From Mactromeris polynyma (Eukaryota; Mollusca; Bivalvia; Venerida; Mactridae): 64,000 nucleotides of DNA. The position numbers and the translations under genes are program-made. Within the stretch, counting starts at the first letter, position 1, and every line of letters starts with the position of its first letter. Positions 39,161 through 51,100 of the stretch are shown piece after piece. The stretch is from contig JASFXZ010000001.1 in NCBI GenBank assembly GCA_032209605.1, positions 29,826,619 to 29,890,618 of the forward strand. Direction: 5' to 3'. Under the pieces are notes generated by a model. That model was not told the DNA's origin. It saw only the letters and a program-made list of their open reading frames with translations, and ran no database searches.

Positions 39161-39167
39161 AGTCGGA

Positions 39168-39243
39168 ATGATGGAGCGGGGAATGGAACCTGCGATCCCT
39201 GGATTACTAGTCGAGCGCGTCAACACTGGACTACGGATCCGCT
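39168..39243 (-). repeat. tRNA-Thr(AGT)-like sequence, diverged
   Basis: It is the same family as the copy at 37,354 (shared ggagcgggga, gatccctggatta and ggatccgctac). The loop CTAGTAA gives anticodon AGT. The B box is damaged (GGTTCCATTCC), so transcription is unlikely. Confidence 0.5.
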
Positions 39244-39309
39244 ACAATACCATAAACTGAGTCAAATGCTTGAATACATTTACATGAATTCTCATTCAAA
39301 CAAAATGTT

Positions 39310-40185
39310 TTTCATAGTGACTTCCCTATATATTCAAGGGATGTAACTCATAAAACTTAAAATTTTAGTCGGAAGAGTGACTACCCGATATTATAAGGGG
39401 AGGTCACTATGAAAAACATGAATTTAAGTCGGAAGAGTAACTTCTCTTTATTATCAGGGAAGGTCACTCTGAAAAACTTAAATATTAAGTTTTTCAAAGT
39501 GACTTACCTTTATAATCAGGGGATGTAACTCTGAAAAACTTAAAATTTAAGTCAAAATAGTGACTTACCTTTATAATCAGGGGATGTTACTCTGATAAAC
39601 CTTAATAAGTCAGAAGAGTAAGTTCCCTTTATAATCAGGGGAGGTCACTCTGAAAACTTAAAATTTAAGTTTTTCAGAGTGACTTCCCTATATAATCAGA
39701 GGAGGTCACTATGCAAAACTTAAATTTAAGTCGGAAAGGTAACTTCGCTTTATTATCGGGGGAGGTCACTATAAACAACTTAACATTTAAGTCCGAAGAG
39801 TGACTTCTCTTTATTATAAGGGGAGGTCACTCTTAAAAACTAAAAATTTAAGTTTTTCAGAGTGACTTCCCAATATAATCAGGGGAGGTCACTATGCAAA
39901 ACCTTAACATTTAAGTCGGAAGAGTGATTTCCCTTTATAATCAGGGGATGTAACTCTGATAAACCTTAACATTTAATTCGGAAGAGTAACTTCCCTTTAT
40001 TTTCAGGGGAGGTCACTCTGAAAAACTTAAAATTTAATTCCGAAGAGTGACTTCCCTTTATTATCAGGGGATGCATTTCTAAAAAAAAATTAAGATTTAA
40101 GTCGCAAGGGTAACTTCTCTTTATTATCAGGGAGGTCATAGTGACTTCCCTTTATAATCAGGGGGTGTAACTCTGAAAAACTTAA
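39310..40185. repeat. Palindromic satellite array
   Basis: About a dozen imperfect units of the form gtgacttccc-tttataatca-ggggaggtcact, joined by ctgaaaaacttaaaatttaag linkers. Both parts are themselves near-palindromes, so the array is a chain of nested inverted repeats. A shorter run of the same units lies at 63,004-63,204. It directly abuts the duplicated block that begins near 40,190. Confidence 0.85.
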
Positions 40186-40478
40186 AATTTCATACAAACA
40201 AGTTTTGCAGTATGTTATGCAAAATACATACAGTGTTTAATTTTGGTTGTGCGCACCTTAAGTGCGGGGCATTTTCATCATGTTTGGTCCCCCTGTGGGA
40301 ATTTCTGGATCTGGGCCTGCACTAAAATCAGCCACGCCAATATTTTATCTGAAGTCTATTCTATAAAAAGTCATATTTCCCCCAAATCCTTCCCTATAAG
40401 CGCACTCCGGATGTATCATCCACACTGGATCACCGGACTGTGTAGATATATTTTATGGTATCTCCCAGCATAGGGTCT

Positions 40479-40510
40479 GGGCTGCGTTTCATCAAAAATC
40501 CTAGGAGCGA
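40479..40510 (+). repeat. Left terminal inverted repeat of the Harbinger element
   Basis: Thirty-two bases identical to the reverse complement of 47,506-47,537. Confidence 0.92.
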
Positions 40511-40650
40511 TTTTCGCCCCTAAGATCGGTTTTCGCACCTATGTGCGTTTCAACAATTTTTCGCTCCTAGCACTTAGGAACGATATCGCACCTAACTCTA
40601 GGAGCGGTCATGAGCACTCCTAAGTGCGAAACGCTTTGCATTTCGGGAAG

Positions 40651-43595
40651 ATGGCAGCTATAGTGTACGCACTACAACAACGCCGGCAAATTAGAAGAGA
40701 GAGTGTTTTTAGGGATCGACAAAATCCCCTTGATACACTGAACGACACTGATATCATTACTAGATATCGTTTTCCACGGCATGTTATCATTGATATCGTT
40801 CAGACAACTGCGGAAGAAATTACACTTCCAACATTGAAAGGTGGTCATGTCATTCCGGCCCATATTCAGGTATACATCAATAATTATATATATTCCACTT
40901 ATTTTGTTTAACTACGTCTCTATGCCAAATGCCGCTAAAAGAAGTAAACATTTGGTGGTATGCAACCCAGTGAAGGGGAAGTACTCTGAAAAATTCATGA
41001 TCAGCGTTCTAAAAATGAAATCAAACTTTCACTGAATCGTAGTATATTCCCGATTAACTAAGGAATTGTAAATGATTGTCTGTTATAGTACCTTTGTGTG
41101 TGTCTAGGACTACAACACATGCAACTGTGTATATCATGGATAAATTGGACCGACTCAGACAAACGTGATTTCGGACACTGGATTTCGGACATGTTTCATT
41201 TGCCGTCTCATGATCGGAACGTGCTATTGCAATACAATGTACTAGTTTATTGGAAAAGACTAGTATTTTTTGTATCAAAGTATAAGCATGTCTGATTTAT
41301 GACGTCTTTAGTGATACCTATGTTACATTGTAATATATACATAGCTCTTTCATTTCAGGTTCTTGTAACATTAAGGTTCCTTTCAAAGGGCGACTTCTTG
41401 TCTGAGGTTGCAGACATTCATGGTGTGTCTAGGTCCTCCTGCTCCCGTATAATTGGTAAAGTGTGCACTGCAATTGGAAACCACTTTTCAATAAGGTATT
41501 TATTGTCGTGGAATATTGTTCATTCTTAAAGATTGATAATGATTAAATGTGCAGCCATTTGACTGTATAAACATGTATAATTGAATTGATAAAACAGTGC
41601 ATGGACAATGAACGAAGCATGTGTGTTACTGCTAATAACACTCATGTTAGTTTCAATTTGCCTACAGTATACAGTGTGATGCTAACAAATGACTAACATG
41701 ATTGGGGACGGATTACTAAGTAATCAACACTGCGGTGTATTGATTCACCCTATAACAGGTCCCGCCTCTTGGCCTGTCTTTGATTTGCAAACATATCAAC
41801 AATATAGAACAATACTTGTGTGTCTGTTTTACACTTGTGCAAGTTCATGGAAACCTAAATAAAAGGCAGAAGAAGAGCAGTATGTATAAATGTGTATTGT
41901 ACATTTAATGTTTGAATGTTATATTTTATTGATCATAGGTTTTCCAGAAAAAATGATATAATTATAAAGTTTATGTAAAAGTGTGGACTTGGGCAAAGCA
42001 ATGCTGCTACTCTTGGAATTAACCATATTAACATCTGAAAATAAGTATATGATCATATCAAACAAATTGATGTGCAATTACACTGTTAACATAATTTTTT
42101 TAAGATATCCCATGGAACAACAAAGACAATTGAAGCATGAATTCCATGAGATAGCTGGTATGCCAAATTGTGTGGGGGCCATAGATGGAACATTAATCCC
42201 CATCCAGTCACCAGCTGGTCCAGATGGTCAGGCATATGTTTGTCGAAAAGGCTTTCATGCCATCAACTACAAGCTGTTTGCGATGCAAATATGAGGTACT
42301 TTTTATTTAATATTTACCAATTTGTTTTACAGTTTAACCAATTATTTGAGCTATAATCTGCAAATAAAGTAACTATTATTTGACAGTCTGTGAAGATGTC
42401 TGGATAAATCGGTGTGAAATAATTATCTCAACAGCTGCATTACTAATTGGATTGACTGACCAGTGGGCAGTGACAACAGTGCACACAATGTATTTTATAA
42501 CCAATGGCATTATATTGACCACTAAGGTGTAAAGAATTAAAAGTTGTTATCATTTTCAATCAATCTTTTGCCATGTCTTCACGTAAACACTTAACAAAAC
42601 TTATAAGTCTGCATGTATAAATATGACAAGATCTTGGTCAAAGTAATTGCCCCAAGTCTGTTAACCACCCTTATGCATTTCAGGTTCCTAAATGCAGTGG
42701 TAAGGTGGCCAGGTGCCACTCATGATGCCTTCGTCTTGGCAAACTCGGCTATAGCTGAACGTCTGGAGAGGGAGCAAGTAGGCTGGGTGCTAGGTGACAA
42801 CGGCTACCCACTGAAGACATGGCTGTTGACACCTTACCTAAGACCAGCGGCTCCACACGAACTGGCTTACAACCTTGCACATGCAAGAACCAGAAATGTT
42901 GTGGAAAGGGCATTTGGCTTGCTTAAAGCTCGGTTTAGGTAAAGTTATTTTTTATAAGGGATTAAGGCCTGTTTTTGGCTACTATTGCATAGTCTAAGTT
43001 ATTGTTGAAAATAGTCGCATACTAGTTGTAGCAGTTATAGTAATGGACCAGTAATATTAAGACCTTGACTGCATTCAGAATTAAACCTGATTGCAACAAG
43101 ACATTTTTTTGTCAATCTTCATTACTCTGACATTGTTATAATTTTTATTCCAATCTTCTTTATAAAGAATTTTACTTAAATATCCCACCAATTCAATTTT
43201 GGTAAATTAAAGCATGCATAATTTCTGTTAAACAACCAGTCACAATAGCCTGATTTAGACATTCCTTAAAATTGGCATGTTTTGTTGAAGTTGAAAGATT
43301 AATTATGCATTCCCTTTTACAAAGGTTCCATGGCTATTTTTTTTAAATCAGAGCTGTATAACTTTGTTTCAGATGTTTGCATTCGTCTGGTGGTGTTTTA
43401 CCAGTTCAGCCACCAAAGGCAGTAAAAATAATACATGCCTGTTTCTGCCTGCACAATCTGGCTCTGCAGGAGAATGTTCCTGTACCAGACATACAGGGGA
43501 TAGTGCTGGAAGACAATGCAGACCATGCTGCAGCAATGGAGGTTAACAGGCCAGCCCAAGAGCTGAGAAATAGAATAGCAAGAAGGTTTAGTTAA
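40651..43595 (+). pseudogene. HARBI1-type DDE transposase, one 7-base deletion
   Basis: Five exons with GT-AG borders: 40651-40869, 41359-41495, 42105-42295, 42684-42938 and 43373-43595. They follow the HARBI1 layout: RYRFPRHVI, the helix-turn-helix SEVADIHGVSRSSCSRI, AGMPNCVGAIDGT (first D), RWPGATHDAF and LGDNGYPLKTWLLTP (second D), NVVERAFGLLKARFR (E) and a C-terminal ACFCLHNLAL. The exons total 1,025 bases, seven short of a multiple of three. The shift lies at about 42,271, where aagctg occurs once in tacaagctgtttgcgat. Family comparison predicts a repeated aagctgcaagctg, so slippage between short repeats explains the loss. With it restored in length the protein would be 343 residues, as expected for the family. 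Confidence 0.85.
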
Positions 43596-43771
43596 TGTAA
43601 GTAATACAAAGCCAGCAAATATTAATGTTCATCTGTTTGCATTATTAATGTAACAAATAGCAATATAAAAAAACAATAAGAGTTTAACAGCTTATTTTTT
43701 ATCCTCAATACATACAACATAAATAACATGTAACAAGCATGTATTCTTAAATAAAACATAGTAAATACAAT

Positions 43772-46700
43772 TCAACCAAAGAAATTGGCATTAAAAATTT
43801 CTTTCGCCTTTTCATTTGAAAGGTTCTGCAATATCTCTTGAATCCTTTGAAGAGCTACAGTTTGCTTTTTCTGTTCCTCCAATTTTTCCCTTTCAATCTG
43901 GAGTAGTTGCTCTTCAAAGGACTCCCTGTTATCTGAAATATAACAATAATGATATCAAACATAAATCATACACTATACACCCTATAAATGGTGTAATGTA
44001 ACAGTGTCTGGCATTAAATTCTTGTTTCATTTTAATGTTGACTTTGAGTTAATATCTGTAATACCTTTGCTCAATTTTTCACATATTTATACTACCGTTT
44101 GGGTATTGGTGATTTATTTCAGTAGTAAATCAAATGATAACAGACTGTAGCATATGGAAACACATGTTAAAACTCAGGCCTATATTTTTGTATAATATGT
44201 AAGGAGTATTTGCTAATTTGTTCTTATATAATGATGATGATATGCTTTAAAGTGTTTATTAAGTATCTGTCTTATTCATTGGTAGTGTAAACAAACTTCT
44301 ATATGCTTAAATTTTGATAAGCTGGCTATATTAGTCTCTCATAACAGTGAACATTACTATGTATGTGTTGCTTGTATACATACAGATAGATATACTGAGT
44401 GAGACTAATTAATAGAGAACAATAGTTGGTATGCCTCTCTATCTGTCATACACATGAACATATTAATGTTTATACATAATAGATTAGATTTTGTTTACAC
44501 AAGTTGATATTCCACATTCTTTGTTATACTATTAATATGCACTTCTTGTAAATGAAAATAGTGTATTGACCAATACCATTCTCTTTGTCTTTCTTAGCAG
44601 AATAGACCACTGGAGCATTCCTCTTGCTGACATGGCTGCTACTGCATCCTGCCACTGGAGCATTCCTGTTGGTGACATGGCTGCTACTGCATCCTGCCAC
44701 TGGAGCATTCCTGTTGGTGACATGGCTGCTACTGCATCCTGGAGATATTGGTGATACTAACACTAAAAGAATGAAAAAACAACAACGTTGATCACAGTTT
44801 AGATACTGTTCTTCTTTTATGTATTGAATTATAAAAATTGTTCCATCTATAATGATACATTCTCCAGTAATGGTTATGAAATATTAAAAATGTTTTTAAC
44901 GTTTACCTGTTTGTTGTGTTATATTTATGTATTATATTGTTAAGATGTTTGAAAACTCTTACCTTTTGCTCTTGGATGTGTGTTGTGTGCAGTATTATCC
45001 CCTGAATCACTTGCAATCATTTCTGGAATAAAACATGTTAAAACAATAATGTGACGTTCATAAAAACAAGCTTAGTAGAAAAAATACTTATATATATTTA
45101 TTAGTTATAACATAGGAATTCCTGGAAAATGTAGTCCATAAAAGTAAACACAAATTGACATGTAGACATTTGTAGTTACATATATCATATTACAGGCTCC
45201 GACTCAATAAAAGAGCATATTTATCGTCAACCAATTTATAGACTTATAACAGATTGTATTAAACAAATGCAGAAAATTGATAAATGTGCTTTAGCTAAAT
45301 CTATTGTTGTGCATTGCAGTTATACTTGTCAACATTTACCAATAATTATAGTCATAAAATCATGTTATGCTATGTTGTACTAGAACCAAACAAATGAATT
45401 CACAAAGTACTGATGGACAATATTTCATGTGTGCATCAAGTCGGGAAATAACAGAAAGTGTTTACCTTCATCTTGTTCGGTGTCAGTTTCACATGACTGA
45501 GACATAACAGCAAACATTTCTTGTTTAATGTTAGTAGCTCCAACACATTCTGATCATGGAAAGTAAAAAGGAAATGTATAATTGAATACCCTTTAATAAT
45601 AAGCAATAAGTCAATTTCATGCTACCGAACTTATTAGTAGGCTACAAACACATGAAATGCACACATAATTACCTTCGGTGTCCACTCCTCCCTGGATGCC
45701 TCCTATTAATGCTTTGGGAATGCATGATAAAATCTGGAAATAACGAGAAAAAAGTTATAAACTATGGCAGATCCATACTGACTTCACATTGAATTTTATA
45801 TAAAGAGAAAACCTTTCATTGTCCTATTGATATGCGTAAATTATTTGCTAGAACAAATATATATTTAAGCCTCCAAAGGTGTCCATTCCAAGGCGGAACC
45901 CCATCTTCCATATCAAACGTAGGACAGTCCTTTTCCTGTCATTATGTTGTTAAACAATTGAAATTAGTATAGCCCCATTTTTTTATAATGAAATCATTAT
46001 TGTGTGCTCCTAGTGTTTGAATGTTTATATTCCATGCAATTACCGAATACTTGTAAATATTTGTAAATATACAGTTGAAAACATTTTGTAATTGGAATGT
46101 TTGTCGAAATGATATGTGGAATATATGCGTTAGAATATATGTCAACTGCTATTTTGATAGGCATAACTGTTATCAGTTATTTAGCTGGCCATTAGTATAC
46201 ATTTACAACTTATAAATATGAGTGAATGTCAAAGCGACTCATTATGGTGCAACTATATAATGTCAATTAAAGATTAAATCATACGTACCCCCTCTTCAAC
46301 TGGGGTTAAAACACACTGGGAAGGAAGCGCGCCACCTCCAGTCTTTCTCTGTTCCATCTTCCTGGTTGACTCTTTCTTTTTCGTGGCGCTTGTCAGTGTC
46401 TGCCACTTCTTTCTAGCCTCATTCCCAGACCGCTGCCCTCCAACACTCACTGCACTCACCCTGTAAATTTATTATGAAATGAATATAACATGAATATACA
46501 TCCACTATATAGTGCACCTCATCATAATATACGTCTTTATTATGCACTGTATATACCAGTAACCCTACAAATTTACCACAGTTACTTTTGTTTAATATGC
46601 AAGCCCCATCAGCCTAACATCCATACACCAAGACGACTCTAATTGAATTATGATAATAGATGGGTGAAATGTTTAAAACAACCAAGATATGTTTTTATGA

Positions 46701-47252
46701 TTGGCCCATAGGATTAACATTGCTTATAGCTACTATGATTTTATAGCGGTGTGGAAACAGCGAGGATAGTTGTAGTATTTTGGACACACACTTTTCAGGT
46801 AATGTGTAGACTCCAGCGACTATCATGAAATGCTTAATTATTTTCTTTTAGCTCTACCGACTGAGCTTACTGGGAGGCAGTCTAACCCCACACTACAACA
46901 CAAAAATGAAAACTTCAAAATAAACATAATGAGATCTATGTGAACTATATATAATATCCTATAATACTATTTATGGTATTGTCATTTGAAACACAAAGTC
47001 GTGGCACATGGTATGTTTTTTAGACAGGTCATGATCAATTGAAAATAAAATGTTACATTACCGTTTTGCTATCTGTTCCCAGGTGGCTAACCTTTTTAGC
47101 TTAGTTACTTCTTGAGAAAACTTCCCAAGAAGTATTTTTTTGTTTATTTGAACAGCCTTTACCAATGTGGAGACTTCCTCATGTGTCCAGTTCTCCTTCC
47201 TCTTAAAGACGGAGGATGTTACCATCTTGGTTTTTACATTTGCATCAGCCAT
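43772..47252 (-). CDS. Myb/SANT-like DNA-binding partner protein of the Harbinger element
   Basis: Seven exons on the minus strand: 47062-47252, 46289-46460, 45673-45733, 45466-45549, 44963-45022, 44577-44762 and 43772-43932. The phases fit and the total is 915 bases (304 residues plus stop). The start reads MADANVKTKMVTSSVFKRKE; NWTHEEVSTLVKAV, WEQIAKR and NEARKKWQTL form the tryptophan-spaced Myb/SANT trihelix. The middle is acidic (CETDTEQDE). Exon 6 has three 15-residue repeats (GCSSSHVTNRNAPVA). The last exon is a charged helix (EEQLLQIEREKLEEQKKQ), probably coiled coil. Harbinger elements usually pair such a protein with the transposase, which it helps to enter the nucleus and bind the ends. 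Here it is intact while the transposase is not. Confidence 0.85.
44624..44758 (-). repeat. 45-base in-frame tandem repeat in the Myb-like gene
   Basis: Three units of 45 bases (catggctgctactgcatcc core) encode three copies of GCSSSHVTNRNAPVA, the last one changed. It is internal to exon 6. Confidence 0.85.
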
Positions 47253-47262
47253 TTATGACTCC

Positions 47263-47362
47263 ACGTTTGCGCTGTCAAAAAGCGAGGACCGTATAGAGAT
47301 ACACGGATGTTTACGTTTGCGCTGTCAAAAAGCGCGGACCGTATAGAGATACACGGATGTTT
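47263..47362. repeat. 50-base tandem duplication upstream of the Myb-like gene
   Basis: Two copies (starts 47,263 and 47,313) of a unit carrying gcgctgtcaaaaagcg and ggaccgtatagagatacacg, with one change. It lies within 110 bases upstream of the start codon, so it may be part of the promoter. Confidence 0.75.
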
Positions 47363-47505
47363 ACATTTGACGTTATTTTTAACCTCCATATGAAGAGCAG
47401 CTGTTAGGAGGGAAAACGCTCCTAGGACCAAAAACGATCTTAGGATAGTTAAATGAAACGCACATAAGAACGATCCTAAGTGCGCTAGTTTTCGTGCCTA
47501 ACTTT

Positions 47506-47537
47506 TCGCTCCTAGGATTTTTGATGAAACGCAGCCC
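47506..47537 (-). repeat. Right terminal inverted repeat of the Harbinger element
   Basis: Ends gatgaaacgcagccc; mirrors 40,479-40,510 exactly. Confidence 0.92.
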
Positions 47538-48147
47538 ATCTCTAACTAGTATAATCGGTTGTCGTACAGATAAGACTGGACATTATGGTCAAGACCGACA
47601 ACTAGAGGTCTTAATTAATCGATTTGTCTCCTTTGTCAACCGCCATGAAAGTTGGACGTGATAATCTGTTTTAATATGTTCACGTGAACAGCGATTTTAT
47701 ATCATGTCGTCTGCTGCGGTAGACAAGTTTAAAACACTACAATAGGCCTGGCGACACCGGTACACAAAATGTATCATCACGGGTAAGAACAGATACGGAT
47801 TTTAAGAGTCACTCACCCGTGGATCTAAACATTCTCCCATTTCAATTTAACATTAATACAGATATTATGTAGAAAATCCAATCATGCGTCTGACACATAT
47901 ATACAATCAAAACTGACTTCCTCTATGTAAATGACATCACACCGTAAATTCTACTTCCTGGATCATTCTATGAAACACATATTACCTTTAAACTCTATAA
48001 AATCATTGAATTAGGTAACGACATACATACTGACTGAGTAAATTATCCAAGGATAGGATTTTAAAAAAGTCCGTCGTGTAGTTTTTAAATATATATCTAA
48101 TTTACATTTAATAGTTTGGCTTACACTAAAGTATACAGATCCATAAC

Positions 48148-51100
48148 ATGGGAAACTGTGCTTGTGTTACATGTAGAAATAAACATTTAGAGACTTACGA
48201 AGTAGAATTACACGGTTTTGATACTGATCGTATACGGAGAGATAGTTTTGGAGATTTATATGATGTTGGAAGTACAAGACCATCACGTGGACCTAGAGAT
48301 AGTTTAGAAGATTTACATGATGCCGGAAGTACAAGACCATCACGTGGACCTAGAGATAGTTTAGAAATACTTTCTTCAATTCTAAACACAGAAGATATCG
48401 ATCTTTCTGACAGCATTGACTCTAATATTATCGATAATGAATTATTAAATGCTTTGAATGCTAACAACAACGCGATCTTTGATGAAGATTCAGACAGTGA
48501 GTCTAGTCTTACGGAGAATGGGGACATTGTTTCAATTATATCATTTGAAGAGGCGATAGATTACAATACACATGTTTTTATTGATGGTGATTCATGCGGT
48601 GTTTGTATTTCCGAATATGACGATGAAGAACATTTGCCTCAAATATTACCGTGTGGTCATACGTTTTGTGAGTTTTGTGTCAGGAAGATATCAAAAAGGC
48701 ACAAGTACCAATATCTAACATGTCCACTGGATAGAATAGTTCATAGAATAAAAACTCGGAACTTAGGTAAAACATTTTTTTCTCAAATTGATACACTTAA
48801 CATGTTTACATCCCCTTACACTTTCTTGTTAAGCTTAATTCAGTTTAGTTTAAAATTATTTATATTATATTGACTATGGAACACGTTCCTACTACTTATA
48901 TTCACGAGTGCTCATTATGCGTGTAATTTTCCAATATTCGCGCCTAATGTTAAGGACGACTATCGAAAATGGCCGTATTCGAACTCACTATCTCGGGATA
49001 AGGAGTCCGGCTTGATAACCTGAGACCACTTAGCCTACCAACTTACATCTCTGACATCTCTGACATAGTAGCGTAGATAGAACGTGGTTCAAGTTTGGCG
49101 GTACAGAATAACTTTATAAATTCAGCAATACACTTTATACAGTTATTTTTAAACTTACATGCCTGTAATAATCGATCGTACGACTACTTGATATAAGCCA
49201 AAAACCACCATTTAAAGACATTGCGCGTAATGACCAAGATCTAATAATAAACATACATGCACTTCTATCGTGTGTATAATTATAAAGCACACGAGTACGT
49301 TTAGAATTTCAATAAACTTGTTCGATACGAATCAATATTATTGCATATTTACTTTGGCTCAGTCCGGACTTGTTACAAGTTTATATCCTGTAATTTTATA
49401 AATTCGAATAAATAGGCAAACTAAATATTGTGTGGCCTATTTTATACGGACTGTTTAATTTTTAATGTACGGTTCGTTGCTGTATTTGCTGAGAGATGCA
49501 TTTTCTGGTTATTTCTGTTTTCGTATTGAATTAGTTCTATCCAACATCTACTTAAAACGACATTAAAACGCAACTATTTCACTTAGTCTTCATTTTGTAC
49601 CGTTTTATTGTTACAAATGAGTAAATAATTCTTCGAAAAGAAATTATACCATGGCCCTAGTATTCATATGTAATCATTGATTAAGTTTAGGAAATTATAT
49701 TTGAGCATTAACATTTAATTATTTCTTTATAATTTCACCGTGCTGATGCGGCATGTTTTAGTTGCGTTATTAATGGCTTGGAGTATATAAAGTGCATTTA
49801 GCTTTTCATCTATATTTATTTAGACACATACATTATTTAGATTTTATTATTGTCACATATGAGCAACACACAACTCTCAGCATGGATTTGAATTGTAATA
49901 TGAATACGTGTCACGTGCTATGCTAGTTATGCAAAAACAACGATTTCTTCATATTTTGGATATTTCCATCCTATTATATTTAAAGTTAGACCGTTTTACT
50001 TCACGACAATCCCTAAAACGTGTTCGTTTGGCTTGAGCCCATACCGATTAGCATCTATGCTTAGCCTCGTCCGGCCGAGAGGTTGAGGATACTGACAGAA
50101 AATAATATTGGTCCATTTAGTCAATAACAATGCGTCAGGTAGCTAATGACCGTGTTCAAAAGCTGAAAAATCTATATTTGGTACTTATGTTATTGTTTTT
50201 GTTTACTAGTAATTTATATTTTATGTCTTGATATATGGTGTATTTGTTTGTGGGAAGAAAGATTTAACAGTTGTTAACATAAAATTCCTGCCTGGAACTT
50301 GAGTATTTCTAACAATGAACCTGACGCTAAACATAAATCAAATTTGGATTGGCCTCACCCTACGTACACGAAAATGACACCTACTAAAACAATTGAGGTG
50401 TCTGAGTAGGGTATTTTCGGGGGCTCCATCATAGCAATTACATTTTAATGATCATATACATATGAAAATAAATAAACATTAATTACCTACCCAATAGTGC
50501 AATTAATATTGTAAAACGATTATTAATCATGGGAACCAGTTTTAATAGACTTTGTTGATGAATCGAGACTTGTATTTTAAGACTAGCGAACATTAGAAGT
50601 CGTACTTTTTGTCATCTCTATGTGCATCTTTATGTTTATGCATACCCAACCAACCATACATGTCACTGAAATTCGAACGCAATTGTCGTTTAATAATTCT
50701 CGCGTTTGTGTATATCTGTTAAATCGATTTAAACCCCCAATATTTTACTGACAGTCCCAAGATTGTAATTCGCTGTATGGTTATTATTTCTTTTTGTGTT
50801 TTGAATGTAAGTTATATTTCCCTTCCCCCTTTGCAAGTTTTTCACTTTATATAGTGTTCAGGTTATATTCTGCCCAGTTTCGGCAAATTGTTGCCAGCTG
50901 TCTAGACTTGTCCTGTGATATTTTCGATCAATTAATTCCCCCTTCACTGTTTGTCCTCTTTGATTCTCCTAGTTATTCCTTATGGTCTGCCAGGCCATTC
51001 GTTGCGCCTCTGTTCCCTAACGTATGTATACCCTTCAACCTCCTCAATTGCCGTATGTTTTATGGATTGTTGTTTTCCCAGAGGTATGTGTGGGGAGGCA

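Larger units (their letters stand above)
40479..47537 (+). mobile_element. PIF/Harbinger DNA transposon, 7,059 bp
   Basis: The 32-base terminal inverted repeats begin GGGCTGCGTTTCATC and are identical at both ends. Subterminal motifs (cctaggagcg, cctaag) recur inside both ends, as expected for transposase or Myb-protein binding. Inside are a HARBI1-type transposase (plus strand) and a Myb/SANT-like gene (minus strand), converging at 43.6-43.8 kb. Block B (near 55,071) and the inverted block C piece (near 62,840) keep the empty site gggtctgatctc. No clean 3-base target duplication is visible. Confidence 0.92.

Noticed and set aside
39310..40185. CRISPR-like array
   Set aside because: Unit spacing is irregular, the 'spacers' are themselves repeated palindromes, no cas genes are near and the DNA is animal.
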